DNA of 9,217 bases from Comamonadaceae bacterium CG_4_10_14_3_um_filter_60_75 (GTDB lineage Bacteria > Pseudomonadota > Gammaproteobacteria > Burkholderiales > Burkholderiaceae_C). Position numbers and translations under genes: made by a program. Every line of letters begins with the position of its first letter. Position 1 is the stretch's first letter. The stretch is from the NCBI GenBank assembly GCA_002784245.1, contig PFKL01000150.1, positions 1-9,217 of the forward strand, read 5' to 3'. Positions 1-7,552 of this stretch are shown here, one piece after another. Below the pieces are notes generated by a model. The model did no database searches. It was not told the origin of the DNA and saw nothing but the letters and a program-made list of their open reading frames with translations.

Positions 1-792
1 GGCAGACTGGATCGACACATCTACCGCCACGGCAAAGGTTTGCAACACGCCGATCAGCAGCGACGCCAGAAACGCCCCGGCCAGCGAGCCCATGCCGCCC
101 ACCACTACCACCACAAAGATGATGCCGCCCACCGCTGCGGCCATGCCAGGCTCGGTGACAAACGCGTTGCCGCCAATCACGCCGGCCAGACCGGCCAGCG
201 CGCAGCCGCCACCAAAGACCAGCATGAAGACGCGCGGCACGTTATGGCCCAGCGCCTCCACCATATGCGGGTGGGTGAGCGCCGCCTGGATCACCAGTCC
301 GACGCGGCTGCGCGTGAGCAGCAGCCACAACGCCACCAGCATGGCCAGTGCCACGCCCATCATGAACGCGCGGTACAGCGGGAACTGCGTGCCATACAGC
401 GTAAACAGCGGGCCGTCCAGCGCCACAGGCACCCGGTAGTCCACCGAACTGCGCCCCCACACCAGTTGCACCAGTTCCAGCAGGATGTAACTCATGCCAA
501 AGGTGATCAGCAGTTCCGCCACATGCCCGTACTGGTGCACGCGGCGCAACACGTAGCGCTCAAACAGCGCGCCAAAAAGACCCACGCCAACGGGAGCCAG
601 CAGCAGCGCCGCCCAAAAGCCCAGCCAACCCGTCAGCGTGTAGGCAAAGTAGGCGCCCAGCATATAGAACGACGCATGGGCGAAGTTGAGCACCCCCATC
701 ATGCTGAAAATCAGCGTCAACCCCGAACTGAGCATGAACAGCAGCAGCCCGTAGCTGATGCCGTTCAGCAGCGAAATGGCAAAAAACTCCAT
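1..792 (-). CDS. livH: LivH-type branched-chain amino acid ABC transporter permease (3' end cut by window edge)
   Basis: Inner-membrane permease of a branched-chain amino acid/carboxylate-type ABC importer. The frame is open from an ATG at 792 to the window edge (264 codons, no stop), so roughly the last 25 residues of a usual ~290-residue protein are missing. The N-terminus begins MEFFAISLLNGISYGLLLFM and continues with GLTLIFSMMGVLNFAHASFYMLGAY. This is the classic first segment of the BPD_transp_2 family, with the N-F-A-H motif. Near the visible C-terminus, VVVVGGMGSLAGAFLASLLI matches the conserved G-G-x-G-(S/N)-x-x-G-A cytoplasmic loop that contacts the ATPase. Hydrophobic segments recur throughout. 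It starts 25 bp after the acyl-CoA ligase stop on the same strand, with only a weak ribosome-binding site, suggesting coupling. Partner genes (livM, livG, livF, binding protein) would lie beyond the left edge. The substrate cannot be read from the permease. The linked ligase hints at a carboxylic acid, which is inference. Confidence 0.93.
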   Translation of the reverse strand, partial: MEFFAISLLNGISYGLLLFMLSSGLTLIFSMMGVLNFAHASFYMLGAYFAYTLTGWLGFWAALLLAPVGVGLFGALFERYVLRRVHQYGHVAELLITFGMSYILLELVQLVWGRSSVDYRVPVALDGPLFTLYGTQFPLYRAFMMGVALAMLVALWLLLTRSRVGLVIQAALTHPHMVEALGHNVPRVFMLVFGGGCALAGLAGVIGGNAFVTEPGMAAAVGGIIFVVVVVGGMGSLAGAFLASLLIGVLQTFAVAVDVSIQSA

Positions 793-817
793 GCAGCGCT
801 AGCACACTCTGCGCGCT

Positions 818-2461
818 TTAGCGCAGGTCTGGCAGCACGTAGTCTTTGAGAATGTCACGCAGCTTGGTCTTTTGCATCTTGCCGGTCGCACCCAGCGGGA
901 TCGCGTCCAGAAACACCACGTCGTCAGGCACTTGCCACTTGGCGGCTTTGCCTGCGTAAAACGCCAGTAACTCCTCTCGGGTGAGCTCTTGCCCAGGCTT
1001 TTTCACCACCGCCACGATCGGGCGCTCGTCCCACTTGGGGTGGCGCATGCCAATGCACGCGGCCATCGCCACTGCCGGGTGTGCCACCGCGATGTTTTCG
1101 ATGTCGATCGAGCTGATCCACTCACCACCGCTCTTGATCACGTCCTTGCTGCGGTCAGTGATCTGCATGTAGCCGTCGGCGTCGATGGTGGCCACGTCGC
1201 CGGTGGGGAACCAGCCGTCGATCAGCGGCTTGACGGCCTCGGTGTCGCCCACACCCTTGAAGTATTCGCGCACCACCCACGGCCCCTTGACCAGCAGGTC
1301 GCCATAGGTTTTACCGTCCCATGGGAGCTCGTTGTTGTTGCCATCGACAATCTTCATGTCCACGCCATAAATGCAGCGGCCTTGCTTCAGGCGCACCTTC
1401 ATCTTGTCTGCTTCAGACATCGTCAAATGTTTGTTCTTGAGCGTGCACAGCGTACCCAGCGGGCTCATCTCGGTCATGCCCCAGGCGTGCAGCACCTCCA
1501 CGCCATACTTGTCGTTGAACGCGGTGATCATGGCCGGTGGGCAGGCCGAGCCGCCAATCACCGTGCGTTTGAGACTTGAAAAACGCAGGCCGTTGGGCTC
1601 CATGTGGCTCAGCAGCATCTGCCAGATGGTCGGCACGCCCGCAGCGTAGGTGACCTGTTCCAACTCGATCAGGTCGTAAATGGACTTGCCATCCATACCC
1701 GGCCCGGGGAATACCAGCTTGGCGCCGGTCAGCGCCGCTGAATAGGGAATGCCCCAGGCGTTGACGTGAAACATCGGCACCACCGGCAAGATCGAATCTC
1801 GCGCCGACAGGCTCATCACGTCGGGCAGCGCAGCAGCGTACGCGTGCAGCACGGTGGAGCGATGGCTGTACAGCGCGGCCTTGGGATTACCCGTGGTGCC
1901 GCTGGTGTAGCACATGGACGACGCGGTGTTTTCATCAAACTCGGGCCAGGCATAGCCGCCCGACTCAGCCGCCAGCAGCGCCTCATAACTGGCCAGACCG
2001 GGAATGCCGGTATCTGCAGGCAGCTTGTCGGCATCACACAGCGCCACCCATTGGCGCACGCTGGGGCATTTGGCGTGGATGGCTTTGGCAATGGGCAGGA
2101 AGCTCATGTCGAAACACACCACCTGGTCCTGCGCGTGGCCGATCACCCAGGCAATCTGCTCCGGGTGCATGCGTGGGTTGATGGTGTGCAACACCCGGCC
2201 CGAGCCGCTGACGCCAAAATACATTTCCATGTGGCGGTAGCCGTTCCAGGCAATGGAAGCCACCCGTTCGCCAAACGCCACCTTCAGCGTGTCCAGTGCT
2301 TTGGCAAGTTGGCGCGAACGCGCTGCGCATTCCTTGTAGGTATAGCGGTGGATATCGCCTTCAACACGGCGCGAAACGATCTGGCCCTCACCGTGATGGC
2401 GTTCGGCAAAATCAATCAGCGACGAAATCGACAATTGTTGGCTTTGCATCAGTCCGAGCAT
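818..2461 (-). CDS. AMP-forming fatty-acyl-CoA ligase (long/medium-chain or methylthiopropionate type)
   Basis: Acyl-CoA synthetase of the ANL superfamily: acid + ATP + CoA gives acyl-CoA + AMP + PPi. With the chosen start the protein has 547 residues, full length for the family. Visible motifs are the P-loop-like YTSGTTGNPK (185-194), HAWGMTE (325-331, adenine/acyl site), GWFPTGD (416-422, Asp binding ribose), TDRSKD (435-440, hinge) and GATGKMQK (524-531) with catalytic Lys528. I chose ATG 2461 because AGGAG lies 8 bases upstream and the protein then begins MLGLMQSQQLSISSLIDFAE, as close relatives do. The frame is open 28 codons further up, but that extension is low-complexity and lacks a ribosome-binding site. 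The sequence resembles proteins annotated as long-chain-fatty-acid-CoA ligase or 3-methylthiopropionyl-CoA ligase (DmdB-like). Substrate chain length cannot be decided here. A livH-type permease follows 25 bp downstream, so the ligase may activate an imported acid. Confidence 0.93.
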   Translation of the reverse strand: MLGLMQSQQLSISSLIDFAERHHGEGQIVSRRVEGDIHRYTYKECAARSRQLAKALDTLKVAFGERVASIAWNGYRHMEMYFGVSGSGRVLHTINPRMHPEQIAWVIGHAQDQVVCFDMSFLPIAKAIHAKCPSVRQWVALCDADKLPADTGIPGLASYEALLAAESGGYAWPEFDENTASSMCYTSGTTGNPKAALYSHRSTVLHAYAAALPDVMSLSARDSILPVVPMFHVNAWGIPYSAALTGAKLVFPGPGMDGKSIYDLIELEQVTYAAGVPTIWQMLLSHMEPNGLRFSSLKRTVIGGSACPPAMITAFNDKYGVEVLHAWGMTEMSPLGTLCTLKNKHLTMSEADKMKVRLKQGRCIYGVDMKIVDGNNNELPWDGKTYGDLLVKGPWVVREYFKGVGDTEAVKPLIDGWFPTGDVATIDADGYMQITDRSKDVIKSGGEWISSIDIENIAVAHPAVAMAACIGMRHPKWDERPIVAVVKKPGQELTREELLAFYAGKAAKWQVPDDVVFLDAIPLGATGKMQKTKLRDILKDYVLPDLR

Positions 2462-2541
2462 GTTTTGTCTCCTGTGTGGTTTGTTTGAAGGCGGGCATGG
2501 TACTGCCAAATCCCTCCAAGCGGCAGAACGGCGCCAGCGCG

Positions 2542-4995
2542 TCAAGCCACCTTGGCGACAGCAGCCAGAAAGGCACGGTCGCTTTGCAGCATGTGCGTAG
2601 CCACCAGTTCGTTGACCAGAAAATGAACCAATTTGTCGTGCGCCGCCGTGTCGGCCTCATCGGCCTGCGCAGCGGCATACAGCGCTTGCGCACGCGCCAC
2701 CAGCGCCTGATGCTCCTTGGTGTGGGTGGCGATATCCGCGTAGCCGACAGCGGTCAAAACGCTTTCTTCCAGGCTGAAGTGCTCCATCACGTGCGACAGC
2801 AGCTTCAAGAAAGCCGTATCCAAGCTGTCCATATGCTCATGCCGCAGCGCTGCGGCGTCCAGCAGTGCGTTGGCCAGCTCAAACAATGTCTGGTGCTGCT
2901 GATCAATCTCTGGGTGGCCGCAGTTGAAAGCAGCTTTCCAGCGCAAGTGCACATGCGAGCGGGGTTGCTGTGCAGGTTCGTCAGCGGTCAGCGCCTCTGG
3001 CACACCTTGGCATAGCTCAACGGCATTGCCGCCCCGCTTTTTGGCCCGGTACATGGCCTCATCCCCCAGGCGCAGCAGGTCTTTGTCGACCTGCGCATGG
3101 TCGGGGTAGATCGCAACGCCAAAGCTCGAAGAAATTTGAAGTGCCACACCCTGATCGGTGACAAATTCTTGCGCCAGCGCCACGCGGATTTTTTCGGCCA
3201 CAGACAGCGCTGCCTCTGCGCTTTGTACATCGGGCAGCAGCACCACAAACTCGTCGCCACCCAGACGCGCCGCCGTGTCTGACTCGCGCAGACAACCCTG
3301 TACGCGCTGGGCCGCCGCGCGCAGCAGCCAGTCACCCACCTCGTGCCCCAGTTCGTCGTTGATGGGTTTGAAATGGTCCAGATCGACAAACATCAGCGCC
3401 AGCCGAGACTTGTCGCGTCGGCTTTGCACCAACTGCTGGCTCAAGCGTTCCAGCGCCAAACGACGATTGGGCAGACCCGTGAGCGGGTCATAAAAAGCCA
3501 GCTCGCGCACCTGTTCTTCCATCTGGATGCGTTGGCTGATGTCCTCCACCGACACCACGGCTCCGCGCTGCGAAGGTCCCTGCAGCGGGGTCACACTCAT
3601 GCTGCGCCAGCCTGGCGCTTGCGGCATGGGGGAGGCACACTCGGTGTAATAGCGCGGCAAGCGTCCCTCCAGCACCGCCGCAATGCCATCCTTTGGAGCC
3701 AGTTGCAGGGTAGATGCGTCTGAGGCTTCCACCGTCCGGCACGCTTGCTGATAGTTGCTCCCTATCGCACTGTCGGGCACCAGAGCCAGCCAGGCATCGT
3801 TAACCATCACGATCTTGCCCTGTTCGTCCAGCACGGCGATGGCTGCGGTGACCGAATTGAGCACCGACTGCTTGAACACCTCACTGACCTGCAAGGTCTG
3901 CTGTTGCTGCGCCAGGGTTTGGAGCAAACGGTTGAAACCACTCACCAACTGGCCCACTTCGTCAGGGCGCACCACGGGCAGCGCCTGCGGCGGCTGATGG
4001 CCGCGCACAAAGCCGTCCAGCGCAGTCAGCGCTTGCGTCATGGGAGCCAATTGGCGATGCAATAACCAACCGATCAAACCCAGCATGAGAAGCAGCATCG
4101 CCAACCCCACGATCCGGGCTGGCCATTTGATGGCGTCGATCAAGCCAAACGCCTCTTGTGGCGTCAGGGTAACCGACGCGTACCAATGCGCCAGGGGGAT
4201 TTGCTGAATGCTCACCAGCACTTCAACCCCGTGCGGATTGACCACCCGTGCGGTTCCCTCAAACCCCTGCACAAAGCGGTCAATCCAGGGGCTTGCCCCG
4301 GGTGCGGGTAAAACCTCAAAGGTTCGCGCCGTGTCCGAGGTGGCAAAAATCAGCCGCTGGCGTGCGTCAAGCAGGAACAAATTGCCGGTTCGGCCGTAGG
4401 TATGCGACGTCATCTGGGACAAGAAATTGGGCTGATCCAGTCGGACAATGCCCCCCAGAACACCGCTGACCTCACCTTGTACATTGTGCAAAGGCACCAA
4501 CAGGGCAAAAGCCGCCTGCTGGCGTTCCTGAAGCACCTGCACCCGACCAATCGTCTCTTTGCCGGTGCGCAAAACCTCGGCCAGATCCTGCGCATCCACC
4601 GCACTGGCAGCGATGTCGTCTGCCGCTTGCTCCGGTTCAGTCAACAACTCGGACTGGGGGTTCCAAACCATTACACCGCCATTGAAGACATCGGCCAAAA
4701 AAGCATTTTGGATCACAAACAGCCGCACCGTTGCCCTACTGTCAAGCGGCGTCGCGGTCGCATTGACCGACACTGCCTTGAGCGTCTGGAGCCGCTCTTG
4801 CAGACCACGGTTCACCTCAGAAGTCAGCAGCTGCAGGGTAGAACGCTGCTGCTCGCCTGCGAACACCAGCAATTGATCCTGCATCAGGCCCTTGACAAAG
4901 GTGGCCAGCGCCAGAAACGCCAGCACCACAATGCCTGAAACCAGCAAAACAATGCGAGTTTTAAGCGAATTCAGTTGGAAACCAGGAATCACCAT
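2542..4995 (-). CDS. Membrane diguanylate cyclase: Cache-like sensor, HAMP, PAS, GGDEF and C-terminal hemerythrin domain
   Basis: Predicted to make cyclic di-GMP from two GTP at the inner membrane. Residues are numbered from ATG 4995 (817 aa). TM1 is at about 13-38, a periplasmic double-Cache-like sensor at 39-291, TM2 at 292-315, HAMP at about 310-365, PAS at about 373-483 and GGDEF at 498-663. GGDEF begins with FYDPLTGLPNRR and has an intact active loop RLGGDEF (GGDEF 579-583) plus the RESD inhibitory I-site (570-573), so the cyclase should be active and product-inhibited. Residues 684-817 form a bacteriohemerythrin domain. All seven di-iron ligands are visible: His701 (IDQQH), His739/Glu743 (HFSLE), His758/His762 (HTKEH), His801/Asp806 (HMLQSD). 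The frame opens at TTG 5046, but a good promoter at 5049-5077 would start transcription at about that point, so ATG 4995 is preferred (weak ribosome-binding site). No EAL domain is present. The output likely responds to periplasmic ligand and to O2/redox state (inference). Confidence 0.93.
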   Translation of the reverse strand: MVIPGFQLNSLKTRIVLLVSGIVVLAFLALATFVKGLMQDQLLVFAGEQQRSTLQLLTSEVNRGLQERLQTLKAVSVNATATPLDSRATVRLFVIQNAFLADVFNGGVMVWNPQSELLTEPEQAADDIAASAVDAQDLAEVLRTGKETIGRVQVLQERQQAAFALLVPLHNVQGEVSGVLGGIVRLDQPNFLSQMTSHTYGRTGNLFLLDARQRLIFATSDTARTFEVLPAPGASPWIDRFVQGFEGTARVVNPHGVEVLVSIQQIPLAHWYASVTLTPQEAFGLIDAIKWPARIVGLAMLLLMLGLIGWLLHRQLAPMTQALTALDGFVRGHQPPQALPVVRPDEVGQLVSGFNRLLQTLAQQQQTLQVSEVFKQSVLNSVTAAIAVLDEQGKIVMVNDAWLALVPDSAIGSNYQQACRTVEASDASTLQLAPKDGIAAVLEGRLPRYYTECASPMPQAPGWRSMSVTPLQGPSQRGAVVSVEDISQRIQMEEQVRELAFYDPLTGLPNRRLALERLSQQLVQSRRDKSRLALMFVDLDHFKPINDELGHEVGDWLLRAAAQRVQGCLRESDTAARLGGDEFVVLLPDVQSAEAALSVAEKIRVALAQEFVTDQGVALQISSSFGVAIYPDHAQVDKDLLRLGDEAMYRAKKRGGNAVELCQGVPEALTADEPAQQPRSHVHLRWKAAFNCGHPEIDQQHQTLFELANALLDAAALRHEHMDSLDTAFLKLLSHVMEHFSLEESVLTAVGYADIATHTKEHQALVARAQALYAAAQADEADTAAHDKLVHFLVNELVATHMLQSDRAFLAAVAKVA

Positions 4996-5099
4996 GAATG
5001 CAAGTCGGTGGACACTGAAGAAGGGTGTGATTATGCGGTCATGCAAAAATTATGCCCCTGCTCACTCCGGGTTTGAACGCCAAACGGGACAATTCCGGC
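4996..5099. other. Divergent intergenic region between cyclase and selO
   Basis: This 104-bp region separates the leftward cyclase from rightward selO and must hold both promoters. The cyclase promoter is recognisable at 5049-5077. For selO I see only weak candidates, such as a TGGACA near 5012 with a poorly spaced TG-GATTAT box near 5025-5034, and a weak GGGACA ribosome-binding site at 5090-5095. I found no convincing operator palindrome or riboswitch. Confidence 0.5.
5049..5077 (-). promoter_or_regulatory. Putative sigma70 promoter for the diguanylate cyclase gene
   Basis: Read on the minus strand: -35 TTCAAA (5077-5072, 4 of 6 consensus bases), a 17-base spacer, and -10 CATAAT (5054-5049, 5 of 6). 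Transcription would begin near 5042-5046, leaving an untranslated leader of about 50 bases before ATG 4995. This supports the downstream ATG over the TTG at 5046. Predicted by eye only. Confidence 0.5.
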
Positions 5100-6581
5100 A
5101 TGCACCGTACACGCAACCCTGTTCAAGCTGTCCACACGCCGCTGTCGTGGGACAACCGTTTTCACCAATTGGGTGCGCATTTTCACACCCCGCTGGCGCC
5201 GCAGCCATTACCCGCACCTTATTGGGTGGGGCACTGTAGCCAGGTGGCTGATTTGCTGGGATTGGAAGCGAGCTGGCTGACATCCGCAGACTGGCTGCAA
5301 GCTCTTTCAGGCAATCTGCCCATCCACGGCACGCAGCCATTGGCCAGCGTTTACAGCGGCCACCAGTTTGGTCAGTGGGCGGGGCAATTGGGTGACGGAC
5401 GCGCGATTCTTTTGGGTGAAACCAATGGACTGGAGGTGCAGCTCAAAGGCTCAGGTCTGACCCCTTATTCGCGCCGGGGCGACGGACGGGCCGTGCTGCG
5501 CAGCAGTATTCGCGAGTTTTTATGCAGTGAAGCCATGCACGCGCTGGGCATCCCCACCACGCGTGCGCTGTGCGTCATCGGCTCCGACCAACCGGTGCGC
5601 CGCGAAACCATGGAAACCGCTGCGGTGGTGACGCGCGTCGCGCCAAGCTTCATCCGTTTTGGTCACTTTGAACACTTTGCGGCGTGCGGGCAGATCGACG
5701 CGTTGCGCACCCTGGCCGACTACGTGATCGACCGCTATTACCCCGCGTGTCGTGAAACCGCCCAATTCAACGGCAACGCCTATGCCGCTTTGCTGCAAGA
5801 AGTGACAGCGCGCACCGCGGTGATGGTGGCACATTGGCAGGCGGTCGGGTTTTGCCACGGGGTGATGAACACCGACAACATGAGCATTCTGGGGCTGACG
5901 CTGGACTACGGGCCGTTTGCCTTTTTGGACGCTTATCACCCTGGCCACATCTGCAACCATACGGACCACGCAGGCCGCTACGCCTTTGACGCGCAACCAG
6001 AGATTGCTCACTGGAACCTGTACGCTTTGGCGCAAGCGCTGTTGCCACTGATCGAGCATGAAACCCTGGCGCTGCAGGCCCTGAACACCTTCAAGCCACT
6101 GTTTGCGCAAGCCTACCAGCGCCTGATGTGCGCCAAACTGGGCTTGCATGATGACGGCCCCGCAGACCCCGGCGCGCTCATCGACAACCTGCTGGTGCTG
6201 CTGGCGCGCGACCGGGTGGACTACACCATTTTCTGGCGGCGTCTGAGCGATGCGCGCCTTCAAGATCGCTACGAGCCCGTGCGCGACTTGTTCATCGACC
6301 GCCTGGCCTGGGACGCCTGGTTGCTACGTTATCAAGAGCTGTTAGCAATTGACGTCAAAGGGCTAGAAGCCGATTTGATGCTCAAGATCAATCCCAAGTT
6401 TGTGCTACGCAATTACCTGTGCGAAGAAGCCATCGAAGCGGCTCAACACAAGGATTTTTCTGCGGTGCAGCGCTTGCTGCAGGTGGTGACCCATCCGTTT
6501 GACGACCACCCCGACGCACAGGCCATGGCTGGTTTTCCACCCGACTGGGCCAGCCGCATTGAAATCAGTTGCAGTTCATAA
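5100..6581 (+). CDS. selO: Protein adenylyltransferase SelO (YdiU/UPF0061)
   Basis: Pseudokinase-fold enzyme that transfers AMP from ATP to Ser/Thr/Tyr of target proteins; the E. coli and human homologues act in redox homeostasis. From ATG 5100 it has 493 residues, normal for bacterial SelO. Visible signatures are YSGHQFGQWAGQLGDGRA (85-102), LKGSGLTPYSRRGDGRAVLR (115-134, nucleotide-binding Lys116), GVMNTDNMSILGLTLDYG (254-271, metal-binding Asn/Asp), and the C-terminus ISCSS. Cys491, third from the end, aligns with the selenocysteine of animal SelO. Cys285 in HICNHTD probably matches the Cys that forms a regulatory disulfide with the C-terminal Cys in E. coli. The frame extends to ATG 5052, but those 16 residues overlap the divergent promoter, have no ribosome-binding site and are unlike the family. 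Residues around 410-428 are encoded by a repeat-like tract. msrB follows 15 bp downstream, linking both to oxidative damage. Confidence 0.94.
   Translation: MHRTRNPVQAVHTPLSWDNRFHQLGAHFHTPLAPQPLPAPYWVGHCSQVADLLGLEASWLTSADWLQALSGNLPIHGTQPLASVYSGHQFGQWAGQLGDGRAILLGETNGLEVQLKGSGLTPYSRRGDGRAVLRSSIREFLCSEAMHALGIPTTRALCVIGSDQPVRRETMETAAVVTRVAPSFIRFGHFEHFAACGQIDALRTLADYVIDRYYPACRETAQFNGNAYAALLQEVTARTAVMVAHWQAVGFCHGVMNTDNMSILGLTLDYGPFAFLDAYHPGHICNHTDHAGRYAFDAQPEIAHWNLYALAQALLPLIEHETLALQALNTFKPLFAQAYQRLMCAKLGLHDDGPADPGALIDNLLVLLARDRVDYTIFWRRLSDARLQDRYEPVRDLFIDRLAWDAWLLRYQELLAIDVKGLEADLMLKINPKFVLRNYLCEEAIEAAQHKDFSAVQRLLQVVTHPFDDHPDAQAMAGFPPDWASRIEISCSS
6329..6382 (+). repeat. Short repeat-like tract inside selO (copy A)
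   Basis: The tract contains AGCT (6337-6340), TTA (6342-6344), TGA (6350-6352), GGGCTAG (6360-6366) and GCCGATTT (6369-6376). The same blocks in the same order, with 1-base length differences, occur on the minus strand at about 8989-9050. It is AT-richer than the flanking coding sequence and contains CTAG, which is rare in such genomes. It is read in frame as ELLAIDVKGLEADLM just before the conserved NPKFVLRN of SelO. I recall similar dispersed CTAG-containing repeats in Comamonadaceae, but could not check this. Confidence 0.45.
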
Positions 6582-6596
6582 GCCCGGAGACCACTC

Positions 6597-7007
6597 ATGA
6601 CTTTTCCCATCCAAAAAACCGATGACCAATGGCTGGCCCAGTTGCAAGCCGACCCGGATGCCGAACTGGTGGCCTACCAGGTCACCCGCCACAAGGCGAC
6701 CGAGCGGCCGTTCAGCGGCAAGTACGAGCGCCATTGGGCCAACGGCAGCTACCACTGCCTTTGTTGCGGTGCCAAGCTGTTTGACTCCGCCACCAAGTTC
6801 GACGCGCACTGCGGCTGGCCCAGTTTTTCGCAGGCGCTGCCGGGGGCCATCACCGAGATTACCGATACCAGCCACGGCATGAGGCGGGTGGAAACCGTCT
6901 GTGCACAATGCGGCGCACACCTGGGCCATGTGTTTGACGACGGTCCCACCGACACCGGCTTGCGCTACTGCATGAACTCGGCCTCGTTAAACTTCACTCC
7001 CACATGA
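6597..7007 (+). CDS. msrB: Peptide-methionine (R)-S-oxide reductase MsrB
   Basis: Cytoplasmic repair enzyme that reduces methionine-R-sulfoxide in proteins using thioredoxin. It has 136 residues, normal length, with no signal peptide. The catalytic Cys125 sits in GLRYCMNSASL. A likely resolving Cys72 is in HCGWPSF. The structural zinc is held by two CxxC pairs, Cys54/Cys57 (CLCC) and Cys102/Cys105 (CAQC). GHVFDDGP (110-117) and SHGMRRVE (92-99) are further family signatures. ATG 6597 has GGAGA six bases upstream, a good ribosome-binding site. The gene lies 15 bp after selO and its TGA overlaps the yciB start by 4 bases (ATGA), so it is in the middle of an operon. No residue expected for activity is missing. 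Confidence 0.97.
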   Translation: MTFPIQKTDDQWLAQLQADPDAELVAYQVTRHKATERPFSGKYERHWANGSYHCLCCGAKLFDSATKFDAHCGWPSFSQALPGAITEITDTSHGMRRVETVCAQCGAHLGHVFDDGPTDTGLRYCMNSASLNFTPT

Positions 7008-7552
7008 AGATACTGATCGACTTTTTCCCCATCCTGCTGTTCTTTGGCGCGTTCAAGCTCTACGACATCTACATCGGCACCGCCGTGCTGATGGCCGCCA
7101 CCGTGGTGCAAATGGCGCTGATCTATCGGCTGGACCACAAACTCAGTGCCATGCACAAGGCCACACTGGCGCTGGTGCTGATCTTTGGCACGCTGACGCT
7201 GGTGCTGCACGACGAGCGTTTCATCAAGTGGAAGCCCACCGTGCTCTATGCCGCCATGGCGGTTGCGCTGGCGGTGGCCGTGTGGGTTTATAAAAAGAAC
7301 TTCCTCAAGATGCTGCTTGGCAGCCAGCTCACCCTGCCCGACCCGGTGTGGATGCGCCTGAACATGATCTGGGTGGCGTACTGTGTGTTCATGGCCGCCA
7401 TCAACGGCTACGTGGCGGCGTTTTACAGCACCGAGGCCTGGGTCGATTTCAAGATCTGGGGCTACGCTTTCCCGTTGATCTTTATCGTCGGCCAGGGCTT
7501 TTATATCTCGCGCTACCTGACCGCTGACGACGAGAAAGCCCCTACACCATGA
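7004..7552 (+). CDS. yciB: Inner-membrane protein YciB (septation protein A family)
   Basis: A 182-residue polytopic protein of the YciB/IspZ family. Homologues lie in the inner membrane and have been linked to septation, cell-envelope integrity and the cell-elongation and division complexes; the molecular activity is not settled. It begins MKILIDFFPILLFFGAFKLY, the typical N-terminus with the D-F-F-P-I-L-L-F-F motif and YDIYIGTAV after it. Hydrophobic stretches occur at about 6-20, 23-41, 49-67, 79-97, 121-141 and 150-168. KWKPTVLY (75-82) and LNMIWVAYCVFM (118-129) are further family signatures. It overlaps msrB upstream and bolA downstream by 4 bases each, indicating translational coupling within one transcript. 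Length is normal and there is no sign of damage. Confidence 0.95.
   Translation: MKILIDFFPILLFFGAFKLYDIYIGTAVLMAATVVQMALIYRLDHKLSAMHKATLALVLIFGTLTLVLHDERFIKWKPTVLYAAMAVALAVAVWVYKKNFLKMLLGSQLTLPDPVWMRLNMIWVAYCVFMAAINGYVAAFYSTEAWVDFKIWGYAFPLIFIVGQGFYISRYLTADDEKAPTP

Noticed and set aside
811..824. GCGC-TTTA-GCGC inverted repeat at the ligase/livH junction
   Set aside because: A 4-bp stem at the stop codon without a T-tract is expected by chance in this GC-rich sequence.
40..849. Long plus-strand open frame (269 codons) opposite livH
   Set aside because: Its product is a His/Gln/Arg-rich low-complexity string with no family features, while the minus strand encodes a clear LivH permease. It is a mirror of GC-rich codon use.
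1766..2488. Plus-strand open frame (240 codons) opposite the acyl-CoA ligase
   Set aside because: The composition is typical of an antisense shadow, there is no ribosome-binding site or recognisable domain, and the opposite strand is a well-supported ligase.
2462..2545. N-terminal extension of the acyl-CoA ligase to 2545
   Set aside because: It overlaps the cyclase stop, is Arg/Trp/Pro-rich and lacks a ribosome-binding site. ATG 2461 has a good AGGAG and a family-like N-terminus.
5520..6263. Minus-strand open frame (247 codons) opposite selO
   Set aside because: It is a shadow of SelO with no domain signature, and SelO motifs fill the plus strand across the whole stretch.
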